Shown here piece after piece: positions 44,149 through 53,288 of a stretch of DNA of 64,000 bases. This DNA is from Williamsia sterculiae (lineage in GTDB: Bacteria > Actinomycetota > Actinomycetes > Mycobacteriales > Mycobacteriaceae). The DNA lies in NCBI RefSeq assembly GCF_900156495.1, contig NZ_FTNT01000015.1, positions 32,039-96,038 on the forward strand, given 5' to 3'. The position numbers were made by a program, and so were the translations under genes. Below the pieces are notes generated by a model that was not told the origin of the DNA, did no database searches, and saw only the letters and a program-made list of their open reading frames with translations. Positions within the stretch are counted from its first letter, which is position 1; each line of letters starts with the position of its first letter.

Positions 44149-45164
44149 GCCATCCCGCGATGCCCGAGGCAGCGTTACGCGGGTTCCTGGTCGAATCCGG
44201 TGTCCCCGTCGAGGGTGACCTGCAGGTGGAACTGATCAGTGGCGGACGATCCAACCTGACCTTCTCAGTCCGGGACGACCTGTCGCACTGGGTGGTCCGA
44301 CGACCACCGACCGGTGGATTGACCCCGTCGGCACACGACATGGCCCGCGAATGGACCGTCACCCACGCCTTGCAGGACACGGTGGTGCCCGTCGCCGGTA
44401 CGATCGCGGCCGACCTCACCGGTGACGCCATCGGTGCGCCGTTCACGGTGGTCGAGTTCGTCGACGGCAACGTCATCCGGTCGGCGGAAGATCTGCAGAC
44501 GCTCGGCGACGACGACATCGACCGCAACGCCGACACCATGATTCGGACCCTTGCCGACCTGCACGCCATCGACCATCGCGGGGTCGGCCTGTCGGAGTTC
44601 GGCAGACCGACCGGGTTCGCCGCGCGTCAGGTGAAGCTCTGGTCGCGTCAGTGGGGCCACGTGAAGACCCGCGACCTCGACGACGTCGAGGTCCTCGCCG
44701 ACGCTCTTGCCGAGGCCGTGCCCGAGTCCGCGGCGGAATCGATCGTGCACGGCGACTTCCGCGTCGACAACACGGTGCTCGACACCGACGACCCGGGTGT
44801 GGTGAGAGCGGTCGTCGACTGGGAGATGTCGACCCTCGGCGATCCACTCACCGACGTCGCGCTGATGTGCGTCTACCGTGAGCCGGTGTTCGACCGGGTG
44901 CTGGGGTTCAGGGCCGCGTGGACGAGTGGTCGGTACCCCGACGCGGACACCCTGGCCCAGCGGTACGCGACTCTGACCGGCCATGATCTCCCGCACTGGG
45001 GTTTCTATCTGGCGTTGGCCAACTTCAAACTCGGGATCATCGCCGAGGGCATCACCCACCGGGCCCTCAACGGTGCATCCAGCGACGACGGAGCCGATCG
45101 TGCCGCCGCGGCCACGCCGGAGTTCATCGCGGCCGGGCTGCGAGCTCTACGGCGCGGCGACTGA
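44145..45164 (+). CDS. APH-family phosphotransferase, ACAD11-kinase-like
   Basis: About 339-aa aminoglycoside-phosphotransferase-fold kinase. Catalytic loop HGDFRVDNTVLD (HGD with later N) and metal Asp in VVDWEMSTLGDPLTDVALM are intact; GGRSNLTFSVRD is the nucleotide loop. In ACAD10/11 and in P. putida LvaA this fold phosphorylates the 4-hydroxyl of an acyl-CoA. The GTG overlaps the dehydrogenase stop as GTGA, so the two act together. Antibiotic resistance is unlikely given this context. Confidence 0.88.
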   Translation: MSHPAMPEAALRGFLVESGVPVEGDLQVELISGGRSNLTFSVRDDLSHWVVRRPPTGGLTPSAHDMAREWTVTHALQDTVVPVAGTIAADLTGDAIGAPFTVVEFVDGNVIRSAEDLQTLGDDDIDRNADTMIRTLADLHAIDHRGVGLSEFGRPTGFAARQVKLWSRQWGHVKTRDLDDVEVLADALAEAVPESAAESIVHGDFRVDNTVLDTDDPGVVRAVVDWEMSTLGDPLTDVALMCVYREPVFDRVLGFRAAWTSGRYPDADTLAQRYATLTGHDLPHWGFYLALANFKLGIIAEGITHRALNGASSDDGADRAAAATPEFIAAGLRALRRGD

Positions 45165-45176
45165 TCGGATAGCGCT

Positions 45177-46733
45177 CTACCGCACCGTCACCCGGTGCGC
45201 ATCGATGTACTTGTAGGTGTTCCAGCCCAGTCCCTTCACCGCCAACGGCGAGACGTTGGTCGACGTCGTGATGACCAGGTCGATGACGAACTGCTCGTCG
45301 AGCAGGATGTCGGTGTAGGCCGCGTAGGCCGCGCGGGCGTCGGCCGACCGGGGATCGACGACCGAGGTGATGCGTGCGACCGCGTCCGTATAGGTCGATG
45401 AACTGAAGGCCGACAGATTGCCCTTGGGTTTGAACGGTGCGGCCCCGGTGGCCAGGGTCGCGGGATTGGACTGACCGAAACCGTGCGGGTTGATCCAGAG
45501 CTGATGCTTCCCGCTCTTCAGGAACGGGTTGAACGCCGCCTGCTCGCGGGGGTCGAGTTGCACGGTGATCCCGATCTCGGCGAGGTTGTTCTGGATCACC
45601 GCGGCGATGCTCGGTGCGACCGCGAGTCCGGTGCCGTAGGAGAGGGTCAGAGAGGAGCCGTTGCGCCAACCGGCCTCGGCCAACAGCGAGCGGGCATGAT
45701 CCAGGTCACGCGCATACCGGGCGTTCGCCTGAGGATCGTAGGCGGGCGAGGTCTGCGCCCACGGCGCCGAGCTCGCGTGTGCGCGGCGGACGAACACCTC
45801 GTCGGCGATACGCCCGCGATCAACCGCGTACGAGATCGCCTGCCTCACCCGCTTGTCGGAGAGCCGAGGATCGGCGACGTTGGCGCCCACGTAGTAGGCG
45901 ACGTCGTCGACGTCCTCCGACTCCACCCGCCACAGGGAGCTGTCGTGGAACGGGCGCAGCGACTGTGGGGCGGCGTCGAGGACCAGATCGGACTGCCCCG
46001 CGCGGACCGAGGTGAGCAGCGCACCCGAATCACGCACCACGCGCAGGCGGACACCGTCGAGCGCGGCGGGGCCGTTCCAGTACCCGTCGTAGCGGGCCAG
46101 ATCGGCCTGCGCGCCGGTCTGTCTGCCGGTGAATCGGAACGGACCCGTCCCGACGAAGGTCTCACCCCGTTGCAGTTCCGCCGCGGTCTCGCGGTCCGTC
46201 AGCAGCATGAACTCCAACAGATCGAAGATGTTCCCGATCGGCTTTGCCGATCGCAGCACGGCGGTGTGCGGGTCGGGGGTCTCCACCGTGATCGCGGAAG
46301 CCGTCGACTGCAATTGGGATCCGGCCTTGTCCGAGGCGTAGGTGGCCACCGCGTACGCGACGTCGGCGGAGGTCAGCGGGCGTCCCGTGTGAAAGGTTAC
46401 GTCGTCGCGCAGCGTCAGCCGTAACGCGGTCCCGTCCTGGGACCGCTCGAACGCCGTGGCGACGGACGGCAGTGGCTGCAGGGTACGGCGGTCGTATCGG
46501 ATCAGTGTGTCCCACAGCAACAGTCCGAGGGTCATCGTGGTGATCGATTGTGTGTAGACGGTCTTCGGATCGATGTCGGTCAGCGATCCGATCACCAACG
46601 TCCCGCCCGGCCGCCCCGCACCGGTGCCGACCCGACGGGCCTGTTCGACGGCGGAAGTGCACCCGGCGAGCGCACCGGCGGCGCCCACGCTCCCGAGTGC
46701 GGTGAGGAAGGCACGGCGCGTCAATCCGGTCAT
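45177..46733 (-). CDS. ABC transporter substrate-binding lipoprotein (family 5), Tat-type signal
   Basis: 518-aa solute-binding lipoprotein of the DppA/NikA family. Signal carries twin arginines R6-R7 (LTRRAFLTALGSVGAAGALAGC) with lipobox C25, so Tat export and lipidation are likely. The body shows GTLVIGSLTDIDPKT and LRDDVTFHTGRPLTSADV. Its ATG overlaps the upstream ATPase stop as ATGA. Last gene of a perm-perm-ATPase-SBP operon. Substrate unknown; peptide or nickel-type ligands are usual. Confidence 0.9.
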   Translation of the reverse strand: MTGLTRRAFLTALGSVGAAGALAGCTSAVEQARRVGTGAGRPGGTLVIGSLTDIDPKTVYTQSITTMTLGLLLWDTLIRYDRRTLQPLPSVATAFERSQDGTALRLTLRDDVTFHTGRPLTSADVAYAVATYASDKAGSQLQSTASAITVETPDPHTAVLRSAKPIGNIFDLLEFMLLTDRETAAELQRGETFVGTGPFRFTGRQTGAQADLARYDGYWNGPAALDGVRLRVVRDSGALLTSVRAGQSDLVLDAAPQSLRPFHDSSLWRVESEDVDDVAYYVGANVADPRLSDKRVRQAISYAVDRGRIADEVFVRRAHASSAPWAQTSPAYDPQANARYARDLDHARSLLAEAGWRNGSSLTLSYGTGLAVAPSIAAVIQNNLAEIGITVQLDPREQAAFNPFLKSGKHQLWINPHGFGQSNPATLATGAAPFKPKGNLSAFSSSTYTDAVARITSVVDPRSADARAAYAAYTDILLDEQFVIDLVITTSTNVSPLAVKGLGWNTYKYIDAHRVTVR

Positions 46734-48268
46734 GCACCCTCGCCGATCGTCGGGACAGCGTCGATGAGCTGCCGGGTGTAGTCGTCGCGCGGATTGTCGA
46801 ACACCTCGGACACCGAACCGATCTCGATCACGCGGCCACCGCGCAGCACCGCCACCCGATCGGCCACCCGGCTGATGACCGCGAGGTCGTGGGAGACGAA
46901 GACCGCGCTGAACCCGCGGCTCTTCTGCAGGTCGGTGAACACCGACAGCACCGAGGCCTGCACCCACACGTCCAGCGCACTGGTCGGTTCATCGGCGATC
47001 ACGAGTTCGGGGTCGGAGGCGAGCGCACGGGCGAGTGCCACCCGCTGTCGCTGACCACCGGACAGGGTGCGCGGCAGTTCGTCGGCGACCTCGGCGGGCA
47101 ACCGCACCGCAGCCAGCAGCTCAGCGGTCTTCGCCCTGAGCTCGGCGCGATCTCGCACGCCGCGGATCCGCAGTGGTTCGGTGATGGTCCGATGGACCGT
47201 CCACCGCGGGTCGAGCGAGGTGAAGGGATCCTGGTGGATCAGCGCGACCTTGTCGGTGGTCGTGGTGACGGTGCCGCTGGTGGGTGTGACCAACCCGAGT
47301 ACGCATCGGCCCAAGGTGGTCTTGCCGGAACCGGACTCGCCGACCACTCCGAGCACCTCACCGCGGCCGATGTCCACCGACACCTCGCGCAGGGCGTCGA
47401 AGGCCGCACTCTGCCCCTGCCGGGGGTACCGCACCGTCAGATCGTTCACGCGCACCAGAGGTTTCGGTGAGGTGTCCTCGTGTGGCTGGTCGGCTCGGAC
47501 GGTCAGTACTGCGTCGAGCAGCTGCCGGGTGTACGGATGGCTCGGGTGGGTGAGGACGGCGGCGGCGGTCCCGGTCTCGACGATCCGGCCGGCGCGCATC
47601 ACCGCCACCCGATCGGCGATCTGGGATACGACACCCATGTTGTGGGTGATCAGCAGGATCCCGATGCCGTTGCGGGTACAGAGGGTTCGGAACAGATCGA
47701 GGATCTCGGCCTGCACCGTGACATCGAGTGCGGTGGTGGGTTCGTCGGCGATGATCAAGCGCGGTTCGCCGGCCAACGCGAGTGCGAGCACCACCCGCTG
47801 CTTCTGTCCGCCGGACAGCTGGTGCGGGTACCAATCGATGCGCGTCCCCGGGTCGGGCAGTCCCACCTCGGTGAGCAGGTCGATCGCGCGGCGTCGTGCG
47901 TCGGGACGGCTCACCGTGGCGTGTGCCCGCAACGCCATCCGAAGCTGGGTGCCGATGCGTTGCGCGGGGTTCAGAGCTGTCTGCGGCTCCTGGAACACCA
48001 TGCCCGCGCGCGTGCCACGGAACCCGCGCAGAGTGTCCTCAGACGCGCCGACCACCTCGTCGCCACCGAGGTCGATCGATCCGTGCGGGGTGAGGCCGTC
48101 GGGCAGCAGTCCGATGATCGCCCGGCCCGTCAGCGATTTGCCCGACCCGGACTCTCCGACCAGGGCGAGCACGGTACCGGCCTCGACGACCAACGACACC
48201 TCGTCGACGATGCGGGTTCCGGAGTCGACCACCGACAGATCGGTCACGGCCACCACGTGATCAGCCAC
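46730..48268 (-). CDS. double ATP-binding protein of peptide-type ABC importer
   Basis: About 512 aa, two ATPase domains. First: GESGSGKSL, LSGGQKQRV, IIADEPTTALD. Second: GESGSGKTT, LSGGQRQRV, VIADEPTSALD. GTG 48268 is chosen because GAGGTG lies about 6 nt upstream and it overlaps the permease stop by 8 bp. A longer in-frame start at 48286 is possible. It energises the two adjacent permeases. Confidence 0.92.
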   Translation of the reverse strand: MADHVVAVTDLSVVDSGTRIVDEVSLVVEAGTVLALVGESGSGKSLTGRAIIGLLPDGLTPHGSIDLGGDEVVGASEDTLRGFRGTRAGMVFQEPQTALNPAQRIGTQLRMALRAHATVSRPDARRRAIDLLTEVGLPDPGTRIDWYPHQLSGGQKQRVVLALALAGEPRLIIADEPTTALDVTVQAEILDLFRTLCTRNGIGILLITHNMGVVSQIADRVAVMRAGRIVETGTAAAVLTHPSHPYTRQLLDAVLTVRADQPHEDTSPKPLVRVNDLTVRYPRQGQSAAFDALREVSVDIGRGEVLGVVGESGSGKTTLGRCVLGLVTPTSGTVTTTTDKVALIHQDPFTSLDPRWTVHRTITEPLRIRGVRDRAELRAKTAELLAAVRLPAEVADELPRTLSGGQRQRVALARALASDPELVIADEPTSALDVWVQASVLSVFTDLQKSRGFSAVFVSHDLAVISRVADRVAVLRGGRVIEIGSVSEVFDNPRDDYTRQLIDAVPTIGEGA

Positions 48269-49079
48269 GACGCACCTCGCCGACACCCTGGGCGATCAAC
48301 AGGAAGCCGAGTGACAGCGCGACGATGGTGACGAGCGGACCCAGTGGATAACCGGGATTGACGTCCCAGTTGTAGACCGCTTCGGCCAGTGTCGAACCCA
48401 GCGACGGCCGCGGTGGCCGGACGCCCACACCGATGAAACTCATCGCGCTCTCCACGAACACGGCGAGCGACAGCGACAGGGCGATCTGCACGATCAGCGG
48501 TTCCACCGCGTTGGGCAACACATGGCTGCGCACGATGCGTACCTTGGAGGCGCCGGCGAGCCGAGCGCTCTCCACATACGGCTGGGTGCGAACGCGTAAC
48601 GCGGACGCGCGCATCACGCGGCCGAACAGCGGGATCTCGGTGATCGCGATCGCGATGATCACCGTCGCGATACCCGGTCCGCGGAGCGCGGTCACGGTGA
48701 TGCCCAGAATGATCGCGGGAAAGGCGAACACCACGTCGAAGGCACGAGAGGTCACGGTGTCGGCGATCCGGCCCGAGGCGGCCAGCAGACCGAGGAGTGT
48801 GCCGACGACCGCCCCGATGGGAATGGCGATCACCAACACGGTCAGCGTGGTCCGGATGCCGTACAGCACACGGGCGAACACGTCACGGTCGAGCTCGTCG
48901 GTACCCAGTGGATGTGAACCGCTGGGCGACAACAGGTTCTCACCCGGCACCTGGCGCAACGGATCGTGGCCGGCGAGGACCGGAGCCAACAGGCCGCAGG
49001 CGACCACCACGGCGATCAGCACGAGGCCGACCACGAGCGTCACCGGTATACGCCGTCGGGTGCGGGTGGTCGCGGTCAT
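48261..49079 (-). CDS. ABC transporter permease (DppC type)
   Basis: About 272-aa permease, with N-terminal helix IPVTLVVGLVLIAVVVACGLLA then LGTDELDRDVFARVLYGIRTTL (seen in GTDELDRDVFARV), the DppC pattern, and an EAA loop YVESARLAGASKVRIVRSHVL. ATG 49079 overlaps the previous permease stop as ATGA; longer frames upstream lie within that gene. The C-terminal part shows IGVGVRPPRPSLGSTLAEAV, typical. Confidence 0.91.
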   Translation of the reverse strand: MTATTRTRRRIPVTLVVGLVLIAVVVACGLLAPVLAGHDPLRQVPGENLLSPSGSHPLGTDELDRDVFARVLYGIRTTLTVLVIAIPIGAVVGTLLGLLAASGRIADTVTSRAFDVVFAFPAIILGITVTALRGPGIATVIIAIAITEIPLFGRVMRASALRVRTQPYVESARLAGASKVRIVRSHVLPNAVEPLIVQIALSLSLAVFVESAMSFIGVGVRPPRPSLGSTLAEAVYNWDVNPGYPLGPLVTIVALSLGFLLIAQGVGEVRRG

Positions 49080-50050
49080 CGGCTCACCGCTGCCCGCCGT
49101 GCCGGATCCAGCGCGGTCTGCAGCAGATCGGTGAGGGTGGCCATCACGATGAACACGGTCACCGATACCAGCAGCAGTGCCTGCACCAGTGGGTAGTCCC
49201 GGGCGTTGATGCCCTGGGCCAGCAACTGACCCAGACCCGGCCACGCGAAGATGGCCTCGACCAACACCGCGGACCCGAGCAGCTGACCGATCTGTACCCC
49301 GAGTGCGGTGAGGGTGGACGGGAGGGCGTTGCGCAACGCGCTCCCGAGGACCACCCGGGTGTGTGACAGACCCATGGCCCTGGCGGTCAGGATGTAGGGC
49401 GCACGGAGTTCGGTCTGCAGAGCCTCGGTGAGGAACCGGGTGAGCGTCGACGCGACAGGTAGTCCCAGACAGAGGGCGGGTAACAGCAGGTACTGCAGGG
49501 TGATGCCACCGTCGTCGAGGTAGCCGCGCGGGGGTGTGCCGCCTGCGGGAAGCCACGCCAGCGTCACCGCGAACACCTGCACCAACACCACACCGGTGAC
49601 GAAGGTGGGGATGGCGATGGACAGCGAGTTGAACGCTGTCACCACGATCCGCAACCAGCGCGCGGGCCACAGCGTGACACCCAGTGCGAGAACAGCGGTG
49701 ATGACCAGTGCGATGATCAGCGCGGCGAGTGCGAGGATGCCGGTGTTCGCCGACCCGTGTGCGAGTAGCGAACCGATCGTCCCACCCACCACGTAGGACC
49801 GGCCGGGGTCGAAGGTCACCAGCCCACCCAACCAGTGCAGGTACTGCGAGACCAGCGAACGGTCGAGGCCGAGGTCGTGCCGGATACCGGCCACGGTCGC
49901 CGGGGTCGCATCGGCACCCGCCAGTACGGTCGCCGGATCACCGGGGACCAGGCGCAGGATCGCGAAGATCACCAGACTGGCGATGAACAACGTGATCACG
50001 GCGGCGCCCAGTCGCCTGCCGACGGCGAGCGCGGTCGCGGGGATGGGCAT
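49076..50050 (-). CDS. ABC transporter permease (DppB type)
   Basis: 324-aa first permease of the operon, begins RRLGAAVITLFIASLVIFAILRLVPGDPA (part LVIFAILRLVPGDPA), the DppB N-terminal pattern. EAA loop YILTARAMGLSHTRVVLGSAL. Six helices or so. It is the operon's first gene, so its promoter is likely in 50051-50148. Forms a heterodimer with the DppC-type permease downstream. Confidence 0.91.
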   Translation of the reverse strand: MPIPATALAVGRRLGAAVITLFIASLVIFAILRLVPGDPATVLAGADATPATVAGIRHDLGLDRSLVSQYLHWLGGLVTFDPGRSYVVGGTIGSLLAHGSANTGILALAALIIALVITAVLALGVTLWPARWLRIVVTAFNSLSIAIPTFVTGVVLVQVFAVTLAWLPAGGTPPRGYLDDGGITLQYLLLPALCLGLPVASTLTRFLTEALQTELRAPYILTARAMGLSHTRVVLGSALRNALPSTLTALGVQIGQLLGSAVLVEAIFAWPGLGQLLAQGINARDYPLVQALLLVSVTVFIVMATLTDLLQTALDPARRAAVSR

Positions 50051-50148
50051 CTGTCGAGAGTTCCCGACCGGTGCGGTTGCTGTCCACTTCGATCCGGCGT
50101 GCGCGCAATCTTGACAGCGTCACCGGTGGTCGCGTCGACTCGGCCGCG

Positions 50149-50829
50149 CTATCGGAACGTCATCAGTGACCCGTCGGGGTCGAGGCTCTCGAGGTGTGCG
50201 TGTTCGTTGACCGACACCACCGAGACCCCGCCCCGGCCGACGATCAGTTTGGTGACCGAGGCATTGATCATGGTGCGGCTCATGATCTGCCACCGGGGAC
50301 CACTCACCCCCCACAGTTGCGCGACGATCTGGGTGATCGTTCCCGCCGACGACACCACCACCGCGGTCTGCCCCGGGCCGGCCAGACCGCGCACCGTGTC
50401 CAGGGCCTCGGCGCACCGGCGTCGGTAGTCGCCGTAGGACTCCCGACCCGACGGAGCGCGGACCTCGGTGATCCACTCGGAGAGCGCGGTGTCCAGGCTC
50501 CGCTGCAGTTCACGTCCGCCCCCGGCGACGTGTTGTTCGTGTTCGCTGAGAATGGTGTTGATGTCGTACTCGTTCCAGCGGGGGTCCGTCCGCGCAACCA
50601 CCTCGTGAGCGACGACGTCGAGGACGGTGGTCAGCGTCTCCCGTTGCCGGGCCAGATCGCCGGAGATGGCGGCGTCGATGCGATCGCATCGCGCCGCCAA
50701 CGCCCGGCCGGTCGCGGCCGCCTGCGCCTGACCGAGCTCGGTCAATCCCCCTTGTGCCTGAGCCCAGGCTCCGGCTCCGTATGCCTGTGCTCGCGCCTGG
50801 CCGTGCCGGACGAGGTAGATGACGCCCAC
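50149..50829 (-). CDS. histidine phosphatase (phosphoglycerate mutase-like) family protein
   Basis: About 226-aa enzyme with the N-terminal RHG motif: YLVRHGQAR, phosphorylated H9. GTG 50829 is chosen because the family starts 3-6 residues before this strand; an upstream in-frame start at 50871 would extend it into the MFS gene. The second-half arginine/histidine elements (VVVSSAGTITQI in place of the usual SHG) show an SAG rather than SHG, so the second catalytic His is missing at the normal position. Activity may be altered. 88 bp overlap with the convergent-frame 3' end of the MFS gene on the same strand. Confidence 0.8.
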   Translation of the reverse strand: MGVIYLVRHGQARAQAYGAGAWAQAQGGLTELGQAQAAATGRALAARCDRIDAAISGDLARQRETLTTVLDVVAHEVVARTDPRWNEYDINTILSEHEQHVAGGGRELQRSLDTALSEWITEVRAPSGRESYGDYRRRCAEALDTVRGLAGPGQTAVVVSSAGTITQIVAQLWGVSGPRWQIMSRTMINASVTKLIVGRGGVSVVSVNEHAHLESLDPDGSLMTFR

Positions 50830-52301
50830 CGGTCCATCATCGCAGGTGCGGTATCTCCGCGGAGCGCCCACATGGCACCGATCGCGGTGAGCACCAGCAC
50901 CAGTCCGGCGACGAGGGCCGCCCCGGACAGCCCCGATACGAACGCCGAGCGTGCCGCGTCGATGACGTCGGCAGCGGAACCGCGGTCGGCGATCGCGCCG
51001 GCGAGACTCTCGCGTGCCGCGGCACCGGTGACCACGCCCTGATCAACCGTGCGGCGGTAGATCAGGTTCAGCAGGCTGCCGAGCAGGGCGATGCCCAGCG
51101 CGCCGCCGAGTTCCGACGAGGTCTCCAACAGCGCGGCCGATGCTCCCGCACGGTCCGCGGGAGCGACGGAGACCACGTGGTCGGCCACCATCGTGGTGGT
51201 GGAGACGATCCCGCCGGCCAGCAGGGTGGCGCCGATGAGAACGGTGACCAAGGTGTCGGTACCGGTTGCCGCGGCGAGGACGAAGTAACCGCAGGCCCCT
51301 ACGAGGAGTCCGCCGACCATCACCGGTGGACGACCGACCCTGGCGGCCAGCACCGCGCTGGTCGGCGCGACGGCCCCGACCACCACCGACGGTGCGAGGC
51401 TCCAGAGTGCGGCCTGCAGGGGTGAGTAACCGAGCACCGACTGGAGGTACTGGGTCATCATCACCGCATTCCCCATCAGCCCGAACATCGAGACCACGTT
51501 GATCCAGATCGACGCGGACAGGCGGCGATTCGCGAACAACTGCAGGTCGACCAGTGGGTGCTCCAAGCGTCGCTGACGAGCGACGAATGCCGCGCCGAAC
51601 GACAGACCGATGACGATCAGCGCGGTGCGTTCCACCGAGAATCCGTGTGCGGCCAGAGTCTTGATGCCCTGGATGATCGGCAGCAGGCTCGCGAGTACGA
51701 ACAGTGAACTGAGCAGATCGACCCGCCGCGAGCGGTCACCGGTGTCCGCGGGGAGCAGGATCGGGGCGACCACCAGCAGCACCACCATCACCGGCACGTT
51801 GATGAGGAAGACCGATCCCCACCAGAACTGCTCGAGCAGAACGCCACTGATGATCGGTCCCACCGCGACACCACCGGTCATCACCGCGTTCCACGCGGCC
51901 ACCGCCTTTGTTCGATCACCCTCGTCGTCGAAGAGGCGCCGGATCAGGGCGAGCGTGGACGGCATCAGCGTCGCGCCGGCAACGGCCAATACCGCTCGTG
52001 CGCCGATCAGCATCTCGGCACTCGTCGCGTAGGCGGCGATCACTGAGGCGATCCCGAAGGCGGTGGCACCGAGGAGCAGGACACGTCGGTGACCGAAGCG
52101 GTCGGCGAGTGCGCCCATCGACAGCAGCAGTCCGGCGAGTACGAAGCCGTAGACGTCGAATATCCAGAGCTGTTGTTCGGGGGAGGGTGCCAGATCCTCG
52201 GAGATGTAGGGCACGGCGAAGAACAGGACGGAGACGTCCATGGACACGATCAGCATCGGCGCGCAGAGGGCGACGAGGCCGAGCCAGGGGGAGCGGATCA
52301 T
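50742..52301 (-). CDS. MFS transporter, DHA2 (14-helix drug:H+ antiporter) family
   Basis: 519-aa exporter of the EmrB/QacA-type 14-TM group. Motif A GALADRFGHRRVLLLGA near residue 63 and motif C-like ARAVLAVAGATLMPSTLALI are visible. Likely multidrug export. Divergent TetR gene 110 bp away, with a 15-bp palindrome between them, argues for TetR-controlled expression. The last ~30 residues overlap the downstream phosphatase gene in another frame. Confidence 0.88.
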   Translation of the reverse strand: MIRSPWLGLVALCAPMLIVSMDVSVLFFAVPYISEDLAPSPEQQLWIFDVYGFVLAGLLLSMGALADRFGHRRVLLLGATAFGIASVIAAYATSAEMLIGARAVLAVAGATLMPSTLALIRRLFDDEGDRTKAVAAWNAVMTGGVAVGPIISGVLLEQFWWGSVFLINVPVMVVLLVVAPILLPADTGDRSRRVDLLSSLFVLASLLPIIQGIKTLAAHGFSVERTALIVIGLSFGAAFVARQRRLEHPLVDLQLFANRRLSASIWINVVSMFGLMGNAVMMTQYLQSVLGYSPLQAALWSLAPSVVVGAVAPTSAVLAARVGRPPVMVGGLLVGACGYFVLAAATGTDTLVTVLIGATLLAGGIVSTTTMVADHVVSVAPADRAGASAALLETSSELGGALGIALLGSLLNLIYRRTVDQGVVTGAAARESLAGAIADRGSAADVIDAARSAFVSGLSGAALVAGLVLVLTAIGAMWALRGDTAPAMMDRWASSTSSGTARREHRHTEPEPGLRHKGD

Positions 52302-52339
52302 GACGACACCTCACGAGGTTTGCGAGTAACTGTGGTCAA

Positions 52340-52354
52340 CATAAACTGTTTATG
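52340..52354. promoter_or_regulatory. TetR operator in AT-rich divergent promoter
   Basis: CATAAACTGTTTATG, an odd palindrome (7-bp arms, central T), in the AT-rich 110-bp gap (52302-52411) between the DHA2 exporter and the TetR gene. It contrasts sharply with the GC-rich surroundings. Likely binding site of the TetR protein for both promoters. Confidence 0.65.
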
Positions 52355-52411
52355 CCATACCTAGATAAGCATGCAACTGTGTGCGGCGCAAGCAGTAAGT
52401 AGGATCGGGGT

Positions 52412-53176
52412 GTGACCGCGTCGCCGAACGATCAACCCGAGGTCCCCCCGCTACCCCGCTACCTGCAGTTGCTGTGGGGGCTCGACGATGTCCGCCGAGG
52501 GCCGAAGCCGGCATTCACCATCCGCGACATCGGGCGAGCTGCTGTCTCGGTGGCCGACGCACAGGGATGGGAGGCGGCGTCGATGAAGGCGATCGCCACC
52601 GAACTCGGGGTCACCACGATGTCGCTGTACCGCTACGTCGACTCGAAGGACGACCTCCTGGCGGTCATGCTCGACGAGGCGTTCGGCAGGCCGTCGCCCG
52701 ACCTGACGGGGTCGGGTGACTGGCGTGAACGCCTGACGTCGTGGTCACAGGCCATCGCCGCGGTGCTGGTCTCCCGGCCCTGGGTGGTGTCGATGCCGAT
52801 GCACCGGCCGCCGGTGACGCCGAACGTCCTGGCCTGGACCGACGCGGGGATCCGGTGTTTCGCGGACACCGCGTTGTCGACCCAGGAGAGGTTCTCGTCC
52901 CTGTTGCTGGTGGACGGCTTCATCCGCAACCACGTGCGTCAGTCGGATCAGCTCGGCGCGCTGGGGGCGGGGAAGGCCGAGGCGTCCGGCGAACCGTACG
53001 AGGAGTCGTTGGCCCGCCTGGTGCGACCGGAGACCTACCCCGCGCTGTGGTCCGCCCTGCAGGGCGGCATGGACAGCAACGACGACGACTTCTTCGCCGA
53101 GGAGCTCACCTATGGGCTCGAGGTGCTGCTCGACGGGCTCGCTCAGCGGATCGAGGGCACCCGCGGGCGCGGGTGA
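52412..53176 (+). CDS. TetR family regulator of the DHA2 exporter
   Basis: 254-aa TetR-type repressor. HTH: WEAASMKAIATELGVTTMSLYRYVDSKDDLL (part ASMKAIATELGVTTMSLYRY), preceded by a ~45-residue N-terminal extension containing FTIRDIGRAAVSVADAQG. The C-terminal domain resembles the TetR_C type seen in tetracycline-type repressors. GTG start. Divergent from the exporter with a palindrome between. Confidence 0.9.
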   Translation: MTASPNDQPEVPPLPRYLQLLWGLDDVRRGPKPAFTIRDIGRAAVSVADAQGWEAASMKAIATELGVTTMSLYRYVDSKDDLLAVMLDEAFGRPSPDLTGSGDWRERLTSWSQAIAAVLVSRPWVVSMPMHRPPVTPNVLAWTDAGIRCFADTALSTQERFSSLLLVDGFIRNHVRQSDQLGALGAGKAEASGEPYEESLARLVRPETYPALWSALQGGMDSNDDDFFAEELTYGLEVLLDGLAQRIEGTRGRG

Positions 53177-53288
53177 ACGACTTCGCTCTGCGCGTAATGA
53201 CGCGGTCCGGTGGGCCACGGCGGCTCCGCGCCTATAGGTTGGATGTTCACGACGGTCGATCGGGCCGAGCGGGAACCGGGAGGTAGTG

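Noticed and set aside
44145..45164. Aminoglycoside resistance kinase
   Set aside because: The fold is APH-like, but the overlap with an acyl-CoA dehydrogenase points to an ACAD11-type metabolic role.
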